A DNA stretch of 64,000 nt from Geomonas paludis (lineage in GTDB: Bacteria; Desulfobacterota; Desulfuromonadia; Geobacterales; Geobacteraceae). The position numbers were made by a program, and so were the translations under genes. Below the pieces are notes generated by a model. The model had not been told where the DNA came from and did no database searches. It saw nothing but the letters and a program-made list of their open reading frames with translations. The DNA lies in NCBI RefSeq assembly GCF_014193585.1, contig NZ_BLXY01000003.1, forward strand, positions 62,001 to 126,000, in the 5' to 3' direction. This document shows, one piece after another, positions 24,658 to 33,779 of the stretch (the stretch's first letter is position 1; every line of letters begins with the position of its first letter).

Positions 24658-25725
24658 ATGATTAAGACGAACAACCTCAAGGTAAAAAGCATCACCCCGA
24701 TCATCGCACCGACCGATCTGAGGCAGGTTTTCCCGATCTCCGAGCAGTCCGGGACCTGCGTGAGCGAAAGCCGCGCGGCCATCGCCAAGATACTGCGGGG
24801 CGAGGACAAACGCCTCATGGTCGTGGTGGGCCCCTGCTCCATCCATGACCCGAAGGGCGCCCTGGAGTACGCCGAGAAACTCGCGGCCCTGGCCAAGGAA
24901 GTTTCCGGGGAACTGCTCCTGATCATGCGCGTCTATTTCGAGAAGCCGCGCACCACCGTCGGCTGGAAGGGGCTCATCAACGATCCCGGCATGGACGGCA
25001 CCCACCTCATCTCCAAGGGGCTGGGCATCGCCCGCGGTCTTCTGTGCAAGGTGACCGAGATGGGGCTCCCGGTCGCCACCGAAATGCTCGATCCCATCAC
25101 GCCGGAGTACCTGGCCGACCTCCTCTCCTGGGGCGCCATCGGGGCCAGGACCACCGAGTCGCAGACCCACCGCGAGATGGCCAGCGGCCTCTCCTTCCCG
25201 ATCGGCTTCAAAAACGGCACCGATGGCAACCTGCAGATCGCCATCGACGCCATGAAGGCCGCGCTGCATCCGCACAGCTTTTTGGGCATCAACCGCGACG
25301 GCCTCACCTCCATCATCCAGACCACCGGCAACCCGGACGTGCACATGGTGCTGCGCGGCGGCAACAAGAAGCCCAACTATGCGCCGGAGGACATCGCCAA
25401 GTCCGAGGAGATGCTCTCCAAGGCGGGGCTCAATCCGACCCTGATGGTGGACTGCAGCCACGGCAACTCGGAGAAGAAGTTCGAGCGCCAGACCGAGGTG
25501 CTGAAAAGCGTGGTCGACCAGATCGTCGCCGGCAACCGTTCCATCTCCGGTGTCATGATCGAGAGCTACCTGAAGGAAGGGAACCAGCCGCTGCCGAAGA
25601 ACCTGGCCGACCTCACCTACGGCGTCTCCATCACCGACAGTTGCATCAGCTGGGAGACTACCGAGAAGGCGCTGCGCGAGGCGCACCAGAGGTTGAGGGC
25701 GTGCGGCGGTAGAAAATTAGCCTAA
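24658..25725 (+). CDS. aroF: 3-deoxy-7-phosphoheptulonate (DAHP) synthase, class I, AroFGH type
   Basis: The 355-residue enzyme catalyses the first step of the shikimate pathway from PEP and erythrose 4-phosphate. Signatures are VVVGPCSIHDPKGALEYA near residue 57, MRVYFEKPRTTVGWKGLIND near residue 90, GARTTESQTHREMASG near residue 160 and LMVDCSHGNSEKK near residue 262. The N-terminal extension is of the feedback-inhibited E. coli type, but which amino acid inhibits it cannot be read with confidence. It faces serA and the trp genes across a repeat-rich gap. The symbol could equally be aroG or aroH. Confidence 0.93.
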   Translation: MIKTNNLKVKSITPIIAPTDLRQVFPISEQSGTCVSESRAAIAKILRGEDKRLMVVVGPCSIHDPKGALEYAEKLAALAKEVSGELLLIMRVYFEKPRTTVGWKGLINDPGMDGTHLISKGLGIARGLLCKVTEMGLPVATEMLDPITPEYLADLLSWGAIGARTTESQTHREMASGLSFPIGFKNGTDGNLQIAIDAMKAALHPHSFLGINRDGLTSIIQTTGNPDVHMVLRGGNKKPNYAPEDIAKSEEMLSKAGLNPTLMVDCSHGNSEKKFERQTEVLKSVVDQIVAGNRSISGVMIESYLKEGNQPLPKNLADLTYGVSITDSCISWETTEKALREAHQRLRACGGRKLA

Positions 25726-25729
25726 CCCC

Positions 25730-25772
25730 GGAACACAGAGGACACGGAGTCCACAGAGGGCACAGAGGAGAC
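25730..25772. repeat. Family G repeat, single arm
   Basis: AACACAGAGGACACGGAG followed by CCACAGAGGGCACAGAGGAG lies four bases after the DAHP synthase stop codon. The related two-armed element is at 40966-41083. Confidence 0.7.
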
Positions 25773-25801
25773 CGAAGGACCTCTTGATGAGGCATGAATA
25801 A

Positions 25802-25913
25802 CTGTAGGGGCGAATAATCATTCGCCCCCCTTATGCGTGCCGGCAACGCCGCCGATACCTGCGACGGCGTCCTGGCGTCACCGGCGCTGGGCGAATGGTT
25901 ATTCGCCCCTACA
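25802..25913. repeat. Family E repeat, complete inverted element
   Basis: The left end CTGTAGGGGCGAATAATCAT and the right end ATGGTTATTCGCCCCTACA are inverted, about 110 bp apart. The interior is GC-rich and carries CGGCGCTGGGCGAAT. Other copies in the window are halves of this. Confidence 0.8.
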
Positions 25914-25939
25914 CTCCAAGGCACCCCTATACGAAAAAA

Positions 25940-25968
25940 GGCCCCCGAGCTTGCGCCGGGGGCCTTTT
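25940..25968. terminator. Bidirectional terminator between the DAHP synthase gene and serA
   Basis: GGCCCCCG-AGCTTGCGC-CGGGGGCC has TTTT on the right and six A residues on the left, so it can end both converging transcripts. Confidence 0.85.
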
Positions 25969-26008
25969 CTGTTCCTGCTTTTCTATCCCGCCTTACTTCG
26001 CGGTTGTG

Positions 26009-26078
26009 CTTGGGAAGGTGGCTGAGCTGAAAGTAGCGTTCCGCGAGAGGGACAGGCACCTGACGGAGCCAGTCCCTT
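26009..26078. repeat. Family A repeat, half element
   Basis: GGAAGGTGGCTGAGCTGAAA, GTAGCGTTCCGCGAGA, then the arm beginning GGGACAGGCACC and ending CCAGTCCC. Confidence 0.8.
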
Positions 26079-26116
26079 CTGCAGCGCCCCCCTCTCTCAC
26101 TGCTCGTCCTTTCGCC

Positions 26117-27715
26117 TTACTTCGCGGTGATCAGGTAGAGGGGCTTCACGAAGGTCGCGTCGGTCGCGGCCCTCACCTCTTCCACCACGTCCGCAGGGAC
26201 CGCGGAGTCGAGGGAGAGGATGACCATCGCCTCGCCCTTCTTCTCGCGACGGCCGAGGTTCATGGCGGCGATGTTGATCTCGTGCTTGCCGAGGATGGTG
26301 CCGATCTTGCCGATGATGCCCGGACGGTCGCCGTAGGCCAAAAGCAGCATGTGCTCTTCCGGACGGAAGTCCATCTGGTAGTCACGCAGCTTGACGATGC
26401 GGGGGACCCCTTCGAACACGGTGCCGGAGATCAGGCGTTTCTCGCCCGGCCCCTCGATAGTCACGGTGATGAGGTTGGAGAAGTCCTCGGAGTGGGTGGA
26501 CTTCACTTCTTCGACCACGATGCCCATGTTGTCGGCCACCAGCTGCGCGTTGACCATGTTCACTTCCTGCTCGACCCTGCGGTTCAGCAGTGAAGCGAGA
26601 CCGCAGACGGTGATCGGGGTGCAGTCGTACTGCGCCAGGCCGCCGGTGTAGGTGAAGGTGATCTTGTTCAGGTTGGTGTCGACCAGCTGGATGATGAAGT
26701 CGGCCAGCACGTTCACCAGGTTCAGGTACGGACGCATCTGCCCCATGAGGGAAGCGTCGAACTTGGGGATGTTGATGGCGTTCTCGATGGGCTGCTCGTC
26801 CATGTAGCGCAGGATTTCCTTGGCCACGTCGACCGCGACGTTGACCTGCGCCTCGAAAGTGTTGGCGCCCAGGTGCGGGGTGACCACCATCTTCTCGTGA
26901 CCGATCAGCTTCTTGAGGGTCTCGGAGTCGGGCGGCTCCTGGCTCCAGACGTCGAAAGCGGCACCGGCGACGCGGCCGGAGTCGAGGGCTTCCAGCATCG
27001 CCTCCTCGTTGATGATGCCGCCGCGCGCTGCGTTGATGATGATGACACCGTCCTTCATGGCGGCCAGTTCCTTCTTGCCGATCATGTTGTGGGTCTCGCT
27101 GGTGAGCGGGGTGTGGACGGTGATGATGTCGCAGTTCTTGATGATCTCGTCGAGGGTGACCAGCTTCACGCCGAGGTCATGGGCGCGCTTCTCGGCGATG
27201 TACGGGTCGCAGGCGAGCACTTCGCATTCGAAGGCCTTGAGGCGGGTGGCGACGCGGCCGCCGACCTTGCCCAGACCGATGACGCCGGCCGTCCTCCCCT
27301 TGAGCTCGTAGCCGGTGAAGGGAGCGCGTTTCCAGGCGCCGCCTTTGAGGGAGCCGTTGGCCTTGGTTACGTTGCGGCAGAAAGAAAGCAGCAGCGCCAT
27401 GGCGTGCTCGGCCGCGCTGTTGGTGTTGCCGAAAGGTGCGTTGACCACGATGACGCCCTTGGCGGAGGCGTAGTCCACGTCGACGTTGTCGACGCCGACG
27501 CCGGCGCGGGCGACGAGTTTCAGGTTGGTCGCTGCGTCAAGCAGGGGCTTGTCCACGGTGGTGCCGCTTCTGGTGATGATAACGTCGTAATCACCAATGA
27601 TCGAGTAAAGCTCCTCCTTCTTCAGTCCCAGCTTGATGTCCATCTGCACGCGCGGGTCACGCTGCAAAATCGCCAGTCCTTCCTGAGCCACCTCATCGGT
27701 TACGATAATCTTCAT
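26117..27715 (-). CDS. serA: D-3-phosphoglycerate dehydrogenase (long type, ACT domain)
   Basis: The 532-residue enzyme oxidises 3-phosphoglycerate in the first step of serine synthesis. The catalytic Arg is in ARAGVGVDNVD near 75, the NAD motif GVIGLGKVGGRVA near 144, and the catalytic His in VVTPHLGANTFEAQ near 280. An intervening domain and a C-terminal ACT domain (LLLAYGDRPGIIGKIGTILG near 460) follow, which in this family senses serine. The ATG at 27715 has AGGAGTGG upstream. Serine also feeds the final tryptophan step encoded next door. Confidence 0.95.
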   Translation of the reverse strand: MKIIVTDEVAQEGLAILQRDPRVQMDIKLGLKKEELYSIIGDYDVIITRSGTTVDKPLLDAATNLKLVARAGVGVDNVDVDYASAKGVIVVNAPFGNTNSAAEHAMALLLSFCRNVTKANGSLKGGAWKRAPFTGYELKGRTAGVIGLGKVGGRVATRLKAFECEVLACDPYIAEKRAHDLGVKLVTLDEIIKNCDIITVHTPLTSETHNMIGKKELAAMKDGVIIINAARGGIINEEAMLEALDSGRVAGAAFDVWSQEPPDSETLKKLIGHEKMVVTPHLGANTFEAQVNVAVDVAKEILRYMDEQPIENAINIPKFDASLMGQMRPYLNLVNVLADFIIQLVDTNLNKITFTYTGGLAQYDCTPITVCGLASLLNRRVEQEVNMVNAQLVADNMGIVVEEVKSTHSEDFSNLITVTIEGPGEKRLISGTVFEGVPRIVKLRDYQMDFRPEEHMLLLAYGDRPGIIGKIGTILGKHEINIAAMNLGRREKKGEAMVILSLDSAVPADVVEEVRAATDATFVKPLYLITAK

Positions 27716-27822
27716 TGCCACTCCTTTTTTTGGGTTGGAAACCGGTTCTGCGTTCAACGTCTCCGTTGTACGTACTCTTAACATTCACCTGCTATGTCTT
27801 TGTTGCTCAATCAGTTTGTGTA

Positions 27823-28443
27823 TCAGACCGGGTGCGGGTGCTTTGCCAACTGGATGAAGCGGCGCACCTTGTCGGGATCCTTCCTGCCGGGGGATGACTC
27901 TACCCCGCTGGAGACGTCCACCCCGTAGGGGCGCACCCGCGTCACCGCTTCCGCAACGTTGTCAGGGGTGAGCCCGCCGGCCAGCACGATGCGCCCCTTT
28001 TCCTTGGCGGCAATGGCGCACTCCCAGTCGAAGACCTCACCGGTACCGCCGTAGGCGTTGGGCGAATAGGCGTCGAGCAGGTAGGCCGAGACCTGGTACT
28101 CGGCGAGCGGGGTCAGGCTCTCGGGCCCGCGCACGCGGAACGCCTTCATCACCCTGCGGTTCACCAGGCGGCAGTATTCCGGGCTTTCCTCACCGTGCAA
28201 CTGGACGATGTCGAGGCCGCAGCAGTCGGCGGTACTGTTGACCACGTCGAGATCGGCATTGACGAAAAGGCCGACCACCTGGATGAAGGGGGGGAGCTTG
28301 GCGATGATCTTCTGCGCGGCCGCCGCTCCGATGAAGCGGGGGGACTTGTCGAAGAACACGAAGCCAAGGGCGTCGGCCCCGGCATCGACGGCCATCAGAG
28401 CATCGTCCTCCGATGTTATGCCACAAATCTTCACCTTTGTCAT
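27823..28443 (-). CDS. trpF: Phosphoribosylanthranilate isomerase
   Basis: The 206-residue TIM-barrel enzyme has TKVKICGITSEDDALMAVDA at the start with the catalytic Cys, a VQLHGEESPEYC strand near 75 and GVDVSSGVESSPGRKDPDKV near the C-terminus. The catalytic Asp is expected in the LLDAYSPNAYGGTGEVFDW segment, where family members have LLD-x-GGTG. It is the last trp gene of the minus-strand series, 158 bp after trpB2; a separate promoter is possible, but none was recognised in the gap. Confidence 0.93.
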   Translation of the reverse strand: MTKVKICGITSEDDALMAVDAGADALGFVFFDKSPRFIGAAAAQKIIAKLPPFIQVVGLFVNADLDVVNSTADCCGLDIVQLHGEESPEYCRLVNRRVMKAFRVRGPESLTPLAEYQVSAYLLDAYSPNAYGGTGEVFDWECAIAAKEKGRIVLAGGLTPDNVAEAVTRVRPYGVDVSSGVESSPGRKDPDKVRRFIQLAKHPHPV

Positions 28444-28601
28444 GCGCGTATACCCTTAGAATTATTCAACTTCCCAAAAACCAAAACCATTGGCCACGGA
28501 GAAAATCTGAGGACTTCTGAGAAAACCTGTTCCACGTCTTTTGGGGAAACCTTCAGCATCCTCTCTGCTTGCCGGCCTCAGTTGCCCGGGATCCTCTTCC
28601 G

Positions 28602-29957
28602 TTACAGGCTCACCTTGGGGAGCCGCTCCAGTGATTGACGGATCGATTCCTCCGGATACTCGTAGTCTTCGAGCCGGCCGGAGAGATAGGCATCGTAGGC
28701 GCCCATGTCGAGCTGGCCGTGACCGGAAAGCCCGAAGAGAATGGTCTTCTCCTTCCCCTCTTCCTTGGCAAGCACGGCCTCGTCGATGGCGGCGCGCAAG
28801 GCGTGGGAGGATTCCGGCGCGGGGACGATCCCCTCGGTCCTGGCGAAGAGGAGCGCGCCCTCGAAGCAGGCGTTCTGCTTGTAGGACTTGGCCTCGATCT
28901 CACCGGCATGGTAGAGCTGCGAGATGAGCGCGGACTCGCCGTGGTAGCGCAGGCCGCCGGCGTGGATCCCCGGCGGCATGAAGTCGTGCCCCAGGGTGTA
29001 CATCTTGGTGATGGGCGCAAGCTTCGCGGTGTCGCCGTAGTCGAAGGCGTAGACCCCCTTGGTGAGGGTCGGACAGGAGGCGGGCTCGACGGCCAGGCAG
29101 CGCACCTTCTTGCCGTTGGCGCGGTCCATCAGGAACGGGAAGGTGAGTCCCGCGAAGTTGGAACCGCCGCCGCAGCAGGCGATGACCACGTCCGGGTAGT
29201 CTTGGGCCAGCGCCATCTGCTCCTTGGCCTCCAGGCCGATCACGGTCTGGTGCAGGCAGACGTGGTTCAGCACGCTCCCCAACGCGTAGTTGGTATCGTC
29301 GTGGGTGGCGGCGTCCTCCACCGCCTCGGAAATGGCGATGCCCAGGCTCCCCAGGTTGTCCGGGTCGTGCGCCAGGATGCCGCGCCCGGCATTGGTGAAC
29401 TCGGACGGGGACGGGATCACGGTGGCGCCCCAAAGCTGCATCATGCTCTTTCTGTACGGTTTCTGCGTGCAGGAAACCTTCACCATGTAGATGGTGCACT
29501 CCAGGCCGAACATGGAGCAGGCCAGGGCCAGGGAGCTCCCCCACTGCCCGGCGCCGGTCTCGGTGGCCAGCCTGCGGATACCGGCCTGCTTGTTGTACCA
29601 CGCCTGCGGGATGGCGCTGTTGGGCTTGTGGGAGCCCGCCGGGGAAACGCCCTCGTACTTGTAGTAGATCTTCGCAGGGGTCTGCAGCGCCTGCTCCAGC
29701 CTGCGCGCGCGGAACAGCGGCGACGGGCGCCAGATCCGGTACTTCTCGCGCACCTCTTCCGGGATGTCGATCCAGCGCTGGTTGGACATCTCCTGCTCGA
29801 TGAGAGACATCGGGAAGATCGGGGTCATGTCCTCCGGGGTGACCGGCTTAAGCGTCGCCGGGTTGATCACCGGCTCCAGCGGCCCCGGCATGTCGGGAAT
29901 GATGTTGTACCACTGTTTCGGGATGCGGGACTCGTCAAGCAGGAACTTGGTATTCAT
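28602..29957 (-). CDS. trpB2: Tryptophan synthase beta chain, TrpB2 type
   Basis: The 451-residue PLP enzyme has the cofactor Lys in [18 protein letters not shown] near 108 and the phosphate-binding GGGSN segment ([10 protein letters not shown]) near 260. The additional N-terminal segment and the [15 protein letters not shown] motif distinguish TrpB2 from TrpB1. TrpB2 enzymes join indole to serine and often act without a dedicated TrpA; no trpA is in this window. The ATG at 29957 has AAAGGAGTGG upstream. Whether a second, TrpA-linked trpB exists in the genome is unknown. Confidence 0.92.
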   Translation of the reverse strand: MNTKFLLDESRIPKQWYNIIPDMPGPLEPVINPATLKPVTPEDMTPIFPMSLIEQEMSNQRWIDIPEEVREKYRIWRPSPLFRARRLEQALQTPAKIYYKYEGVSPAGSHKPNSAIPQAWYNKQAGIRRLATETGAGQWGSSLALACSMFGLECTIYMVKVSCTQKPYRKSMMQLWGATVIPSPSEFTNAGRGILAHDPDNLGSLGIAISEAVEDAATHDDTNYALGSVLNHVCLHQTVIGLEAKEQMALAQDYPDVVIACCGGGSNFAGLTFPFLMDRANGKKVRCLAVEPASCPTLTKGVYAFDYGDTAKLAPITKMYTLGHDFMPPGIHAGGLRYHGESALISQLYHAGEIEAKSYKQNACFEGALLFARTEGIVPAPESSHALRAAIDEAVLAKEEGKEKTILFGLSGHGQLDMGAYDAYLSGRLEDYEYPEESIRQSLERLPKVSL

Positions 29958-30088
29958 AGCCACTCCTTTGTCAGTTGGAACATTTCAATTCAAATGTCTA
30001 CCTTGGGTGAGAAGCAAATCCCCCCTGCCCCCCCTTTGACAAGGGGGGACGCTGGGTCGCGTGCAGCGCGTTGCGGGCTATCTTTTCC

Positions 30089-30204
30089 TGGTTCCCAAGC
30101 TCCAGCTTGGGAACCTCATATGGCGCAAAGCTCCAGCGTTGCATCCGTGGGAAATCGGAGCTTCGGAGAGGCTTTGCGTTCCCAAGGTGGACCTTGGGAA
30201 CGAG
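30089..30204. repeat. Family B three-hairpin repeat, copy 3
   Basis: Same three palindromes as at 2790-2906, with small changes (GCGTTGCATCCGTGGG in the middle). It sits inside the trp gene series, between trpB2 and trpC, next to a CCCCCCTTTGACAAGGGGGG palindrome at about 30028. Confidence 0.85.
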
Positions 30205-30235
30205 ACCAACGAGATCACTCCCTGCCCCCAGCCAT

Positions 30236-31036
30236 TTACCCCAGCAACTCGGTGAGCTTCGCACCGACATCGGGCTCGCGCATCATGGACTCGCCGATCA
30301 GGAAGGCGTGCAGGCCTTTCCCGGTGAGACGCACGATCTCGGCGCGGGTGTTGATGCCGCTCTCGGCAACGATGATCCGGCCGGCGGGAATCTGGGCCGC
30401 CAGACGCTCGGAGGTCGCGATATCGACCTGGAAGGTGCGCAGGTCGCGGTTGTTGATGCCGATCAGGCTGCAGTCGGTCTGCAGCGCCATCTCCAGTTCC
30501 TTCTCGTCGTGCACCTCGAGGAGCACGTCCATGGAAAGCTCTTTGGCCAGGCTGTGAAAGTCGCGCAACTGCGGCACGTCGAGCATGGCGGCGATGAGGA
30601 GGATGGCGTCGGCGCCGGCGGCGCGGGCCTGGTAGATCTGGTAGGGATCGAAGATGAAGTCCTTGCGCAAAAGCGGCAGCGAGACCTGCTCGCGGATCAG
30701 CGCCAGGTAGCTTAAGTGCCCCATAAAAAAGTGCTCGTCGGTGAGGACCGAGAGACAGGTGGCGCCGTTGTCCTGGTAAGTGATGGCGATCTGCAGCGGG
30801 TCGAAGTCGGCGCGGATCAGCCCCTTGGAGGGGGATCCCTTTTTGACCTCGGCGATGATGGGGGTCCAACCGGAGCCGAGCGCGTTGAGGATGGCGTTTT
30901 GGAAACCGCGGGGGGTGTCTTCGAGGTCGGCCAGGCGGTCCATGATCTCGTTGAGCGGGACTGCCCGCATGGCCTCTTCAAGCTCGCCCTGCTTGTAGTC
31001 GACTATCTTCCTGAGTACGTCGGGTACCTGGGTCAT
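30236..31036 (-). CDS. trpC: Indole-3-glycerol phosphate synthase
   Basis: The 266-residue TIM-barrel enzyme carries IIAEVKKGSPSKGLI near residue 59 (catalytic Lys and substrate-binding Ser), LLRKDFIFDPYQIY near 120 with the second catalytic Lys, LLEVHDEKELEMAL near 170 and GINNRDLRTFQVD near 192. The closing phosphate site is IVAESGINTRAEI. Three bases separate it from trpD, which points to coupled translation. Confidence 0.95.
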   Translation of the reverse strand: MTQVPDVLRKIVDYKQGELEEAMRAVPLNEIMDRLADLEDTPRGFQNAILNALGSGWTPIIAEVKKGSPSKGLIRADFDPLQIAITYQDNGATCLSVLTDEHFFMGHLSYLALIREQVSLPLLRKDFIFDPYQIYQARAAGADAILLIAAMLDVPQLRDFHSLAKELSMDVLLEVHDEKELEMALQTDCSLIGINNRDLRTFQVDIATSERLAAQIPAGRIIVAESGINTRAEIVRLTGKGLHAFLIGESMMREPDVGAKLTELLG

Positions 31037-31039
31037 CTG

Positions 31040-32098
31040 CTATTGCACCTCGTTGGTGAGCGCCACCAGCCGCTCCAGTTGCTTCAGGCCGCGCCCGGAA
31101 TCGATGGTCTCGGCGGCAAGCCTGATCCCTTCCGGGACGTCGGCTACCTTGCCGGTGGCCAGCAGCGCGAAGGCGGCATTGAGGAGGACGATGCGGCGCT
31201 TGGCGCCGTCCTTGCCGGCCAGGATGTCCCTGACGATGACGGCGTTGCCCTGGGCGTCGCCGCCGTGCAGTTCCGCAAGCGGTGCGCGCTCCAGGCCGAA
31301 CTGCTCCGGCGTGATCTTGTAGACCTTGACGCCGTCGGGGCCGACCTCGCCGATGGTGCTCTCACCGGTCAGGGTCACTTCGTCCATGCCGTCGCAGCCG
31401 TGTACCACGTAGCCGCGGCGGCAGCCGAGCTTTTTCAGCACCAGGGCCAGCTTTTCGACCAGTTCCTCGCGATAGACGCCGAGCACCTGGCAATCGGCGC
31501 TGGCGGGGTTGGTGAGGGGGCCGAGGATGTTGAAGATGGTGCGGACGCCGATCTCGCGGCGGGGGCCGATGGCGTGCTTCATGGCGCCGTGCAGCGCCGG
31601 AGCGAAGAGAAAGCCGATGCCGATCTCGGAGATGCAGCGTTCCACGGTTTCCGGCGTCACGTCCAGGTTCACGCCCAACGCTTCCAGAACGTCGGCGGAG
31701 CCGCAGGAGGAGGAGACGGCACGGTTGCCGTGCTTGGCGACCTTGACGCCGCAGGCGGAAACAATGAAGGCGACGGTGGTGGAGATGTTGAAGGAGTTGG
31801 TGCCGGAGCCGCCGGTACCGCAGGTGTCGAGGATGGTCTCGCGGTCGAGGTTGATGTCGTCGCGGTCGATGCCGAGGACGCTCTTGCCGACGCGGATGGG
31901 AAGGGCCCGGTCCCGCATGACCCGCGCCGCGCCGGTGATCTCGTCGACCGTCTCGCCTTTCATCCTGAGCGCGGTGATAAAGGACGCGATCTGGGCCGGG
32001 GTGGCCCCGCCGGACATGATCTGGTCCATCACCTCGATCATCTCCGCCTCGCTGAGATTTTCCCGCTCCACAACACGTGCAATGGCCCTACGAATCAT
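31040..32098 (-). CDS. trpD: Anthranilate phosphoribosyltransferase
   Basis: The 352-residue enzyme transfers the phosphoribosyl group of PRPP to anthranilate. The PRPP site [17 protein letters not shown] lies near residue 80, followed by [20 protein letters not shown] and GPLTNPA near residue 175. It stands alone rather than fused to trpG. The ATG at 32098 has GGAGCTG upstream; the frame before it is repeat and untranslated sequence. Confidence 0.95.
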   Translation of the reverse strand: MIRRAIARVVERENLSEAEMIEVMDQIMSGGATPAQIASFITALRMKGETVDEITGAARVMRDRALPIRVGKSVLGIDRDDINLDRETILDTCGTGGSGTNSFNISTTVAFIVSACGVKVAKHGNRAVSSSCGSADVLEALGVNLDVTPETVERCISEIGIGFLFAPALHGAMKHAIGPRREIGVRTIFNILGPLTNPASADCQVLGVYREELVEKLALVLKKLGCRRGYVVHGCDGMDEVTLTGESTIGEVGPDGVKVYKITPEQFGLERAPLAELHGGDAQGNAVIVRDILAGKDGAKRRIVLLNAAFALLATGKVADVPEGIRLAAETIDSGRGLKQLERLVALTNEVQ

Positions 32099-32149
32099 AG
32101 CAGCTCCTTCCAAACGGAATTCAAAGACACAAAAAGACAAGCTCGCATT

Positions 32150-32262
32150 TCCCCTCTCCCTATGGGAGAGGGTGCCCGAAGGGCGGGTGAGGGGTTTTCT
32201 GCTACTTTGGCGCCGCTGCCGCCGCCCTCACCCTAACCCTCTCCCAGAGGGAGAGGGCACAC
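32150..32262. repeat. Family C repeat, inverted pair between trpG and trpD
   Basis: CCCTCTCCCTATGGGAGAGG followed by GCGGGTGAGGGG (about 32151-32193) faces CCCTCACCCTAACCCTCTCC with GAGAGGG (32225-32258). Another inter-cistronic repeat inside the trp series. Confidence 0.75.
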
Positions 32263-32278
32263 TACCGAAGACTTCTCT

Positions 32279-32857
32279 CTACCGGGACGCCCTGGACATC
32301 TTCAAGAAGTTGCGCAGCAGATCCATGCCCCCCTCGGTGAGGATGGACTCGGGGTGGAACTGCACCCCCCAGATCGGCAGCGTGCGGTGGCGCATCCCCA
32401 TGATCTCACCCTCGGCGACCCAGGCGGTGATCTCCAACTCGGCCGGCAGCGTATCGCGCTCGACGATGAGGGAGTGGTAGCGGGTCGCGGCGAAGGGGTT
32501 GGGGAGTCCCTCGAAGAGTCCCTTGCCGTCGTGCAGGATCGGCGAGGTTTTGCCGTGCATCAACGTGGCGCTCTTGACGATGTTGCCGCCGAAGGCGTAA
32601 CCGATGGACTGGTGGCCGAGGCAAACGCCGAGGATGGGGATCTTGCCGGCGAAGTGCCGGATCACCTCGACCGAGATGCCGGCCTCCGCCGGCGAACAGG
32701 GACCGGGGGAGACCACGATGCGATCGGGGGCGAGCGCCTCGATCTCGGCGATGGTGATCTTGTCGTTGCGGAAAACCTTCACCTCCTCACCCAACTCGCC
32801 CAGGTACTGGACGATGTTGTAGGTAAAGGAGTCGTAATTGTCGATCATCAGGAGCAT
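32279..32857 (-). CDS. trpG: Anthranilate synthase component II (glutamine amidotransferase)
   Basis: The 192-residue class I amidotransferase has its catalytic Cys in [17 protein letters not shown] near 80, and His and Glu in [15 protein letters not shown] near 170. It supplies ammonia to TrpE; the same protein may serve aminodeoxychorismate synthase (PabA role). The ATG at 32857 gives the conserved [15 protein letters not shown] start. It is separated from trpE by 5.4 kb of signalling genes. Confidence 0.94.
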   Translation of the reverse strand: MLLMIDNYDSFTYNIVQYLGELGEEVKVFRNDKITIAEIEALAPDRIVVSPGPCSPAEAGISVEVIRHFAGKIPILGVCLGHQSIGYAFGGNIVKSATLMHGKTSPILHDGKGLFEGLPNPFAATRYHSLIVERDTLPAELEITAWVAEGEIMGMRHRTLPIWGVQFHPESILTEGGMDLLRNFLKMSRASR

Positions 32858-33091
32858 AGATGGCAACCCTGCTGGCGTCGGGCCGAAGGCGCGAAAAGCG
32901 ATGCGAACCCCACCCGTTTGCTGTTAATTGGAAAGGCTGAAATATATAGGTTTCGCGGCAAAAACTCAAGAAAATCCGACAGGAAAAGCACAAAAAGAGA
33001 GGAGAGGAGCAGGCCGCCATGGGCAAAAACGTCGTTACCCCAGTGGCCGGGGAGGAAATATTTATCCTCCCTAAAACAATATTTACCGAGG

Positions 33092-33538
33092 CTAGCTTGT
33101 GGGACGCCTGTTCCAGGCGAGCCAGTAGAAGCCGAGGTCACGCAGCAGGTTGCTGAAAGAATCGAAGTCGACGGGTTTGGTGAGGTAGCTGTTGGCGTAA
33201 TGGTTGTAGGCCTGGGCCAAATCACGCTCGGCTGCGGAAGTGGTCAGGATCACCACCGGTATGGCCTTCAGCTGTTCCGAAGACTTCACTTGCTTGAGCA
33301 CCTCGATGCCGTCCACCTTGGGCAGGCGCAGGTCGAGCAGGACCAGGTGCGGGCGCGGGTAGGCGCCTTGGTCCGCGAACCGGCCGCGGTTGTTGAGGTA
33401 GTCCAGGGCGGCCTCGCCATCCTCGACGTGGAACAGGTGGTTGACCAGCCCGGCATCGGTCAGGTTGCGGATGGCCAGTTCGGCGTGGTCCGGGTTGTCC
33501 TCAACCAGCAGGATGCACAGCGGTTCGCCTTCTATCAT
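33092..33538 (-). CDS. CheY-like single-domain response regulator (Rcp1 type)
   Basis: The 148-residue receiver domain has the acidic pair in LLVEDNPDHAE, the phospho-acceptor Asp69 in LLDLRLPKVDG, and Thr/Lys switch residues in ILTTSA and YLTKPVD. The insert ADQGAYPRPHLV before the Asp is typical of Rcp1-like regulators that pair with phytochrome-like or hybrid kinases. No output domain is present. It is transcribed in the same direction as the two kinase genes upstream and sits before trpG. A hairpin GGGAGGATAAATATTTCCTCCC lies just downstream at about 33046-33073. Confidence 0.92.
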   Translation of the reverse strand: MIEGEPLCILLVEDNPDHAELAIRNLTDAGLVNHLFHVEDGEAALDYLNNRGRFADQGAYPRPHLVLLDLRLPKVDGIEVLKQVKSSEQLKAIPVVILTTSAAERDLAQAYNHYANSYLTKPVDFDSFSNLLRDLGFYWLAWNRRPTS

Positions 33539-33576
33539 GGTTCGCTCCTTTCAGGCCAATCAAACTACCAAAGGCG

Positions 33577-33779
33577 TTTAACAGGGATAACAGCGGATTA
33601 AAGGGATGGGTAAACCAAACCGTTTAAAGGCCTTTATCCCTTTCATCCCCTTCATCCCTGTTTGAATCAGTACACAAAGACATTCACTGCAAAACCGTTT
33701 AACAGGGATAACGGCGGATAAAAGGGATTGTAAAACCTATAAACAGCCTTTATCCCTTTTATCCCTTTTATCCCTGTTC
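33577..33779. repeat. Family D repeat, two tandem copies
   Basis: Two inverted elements follow one another. The first has left arm GTTTAACAGGGATAAC at about 33576 and right arm TTTATCCCTTTCATCCCC to about 33661. The second has left arm at about 33698 and right arm TTATCCCTTTTATCCC to 33779. The second ends inside the last codons of the adjacent kinase gene. Confidence 0.85.

Noticed and set aside
25726-26116. Small open frames in the repeat-rich gap between the DAHP synthase gene and serA
   Set aside because: All overlap families A, E and G or the bidirectional terminator and have no ribosome sites.
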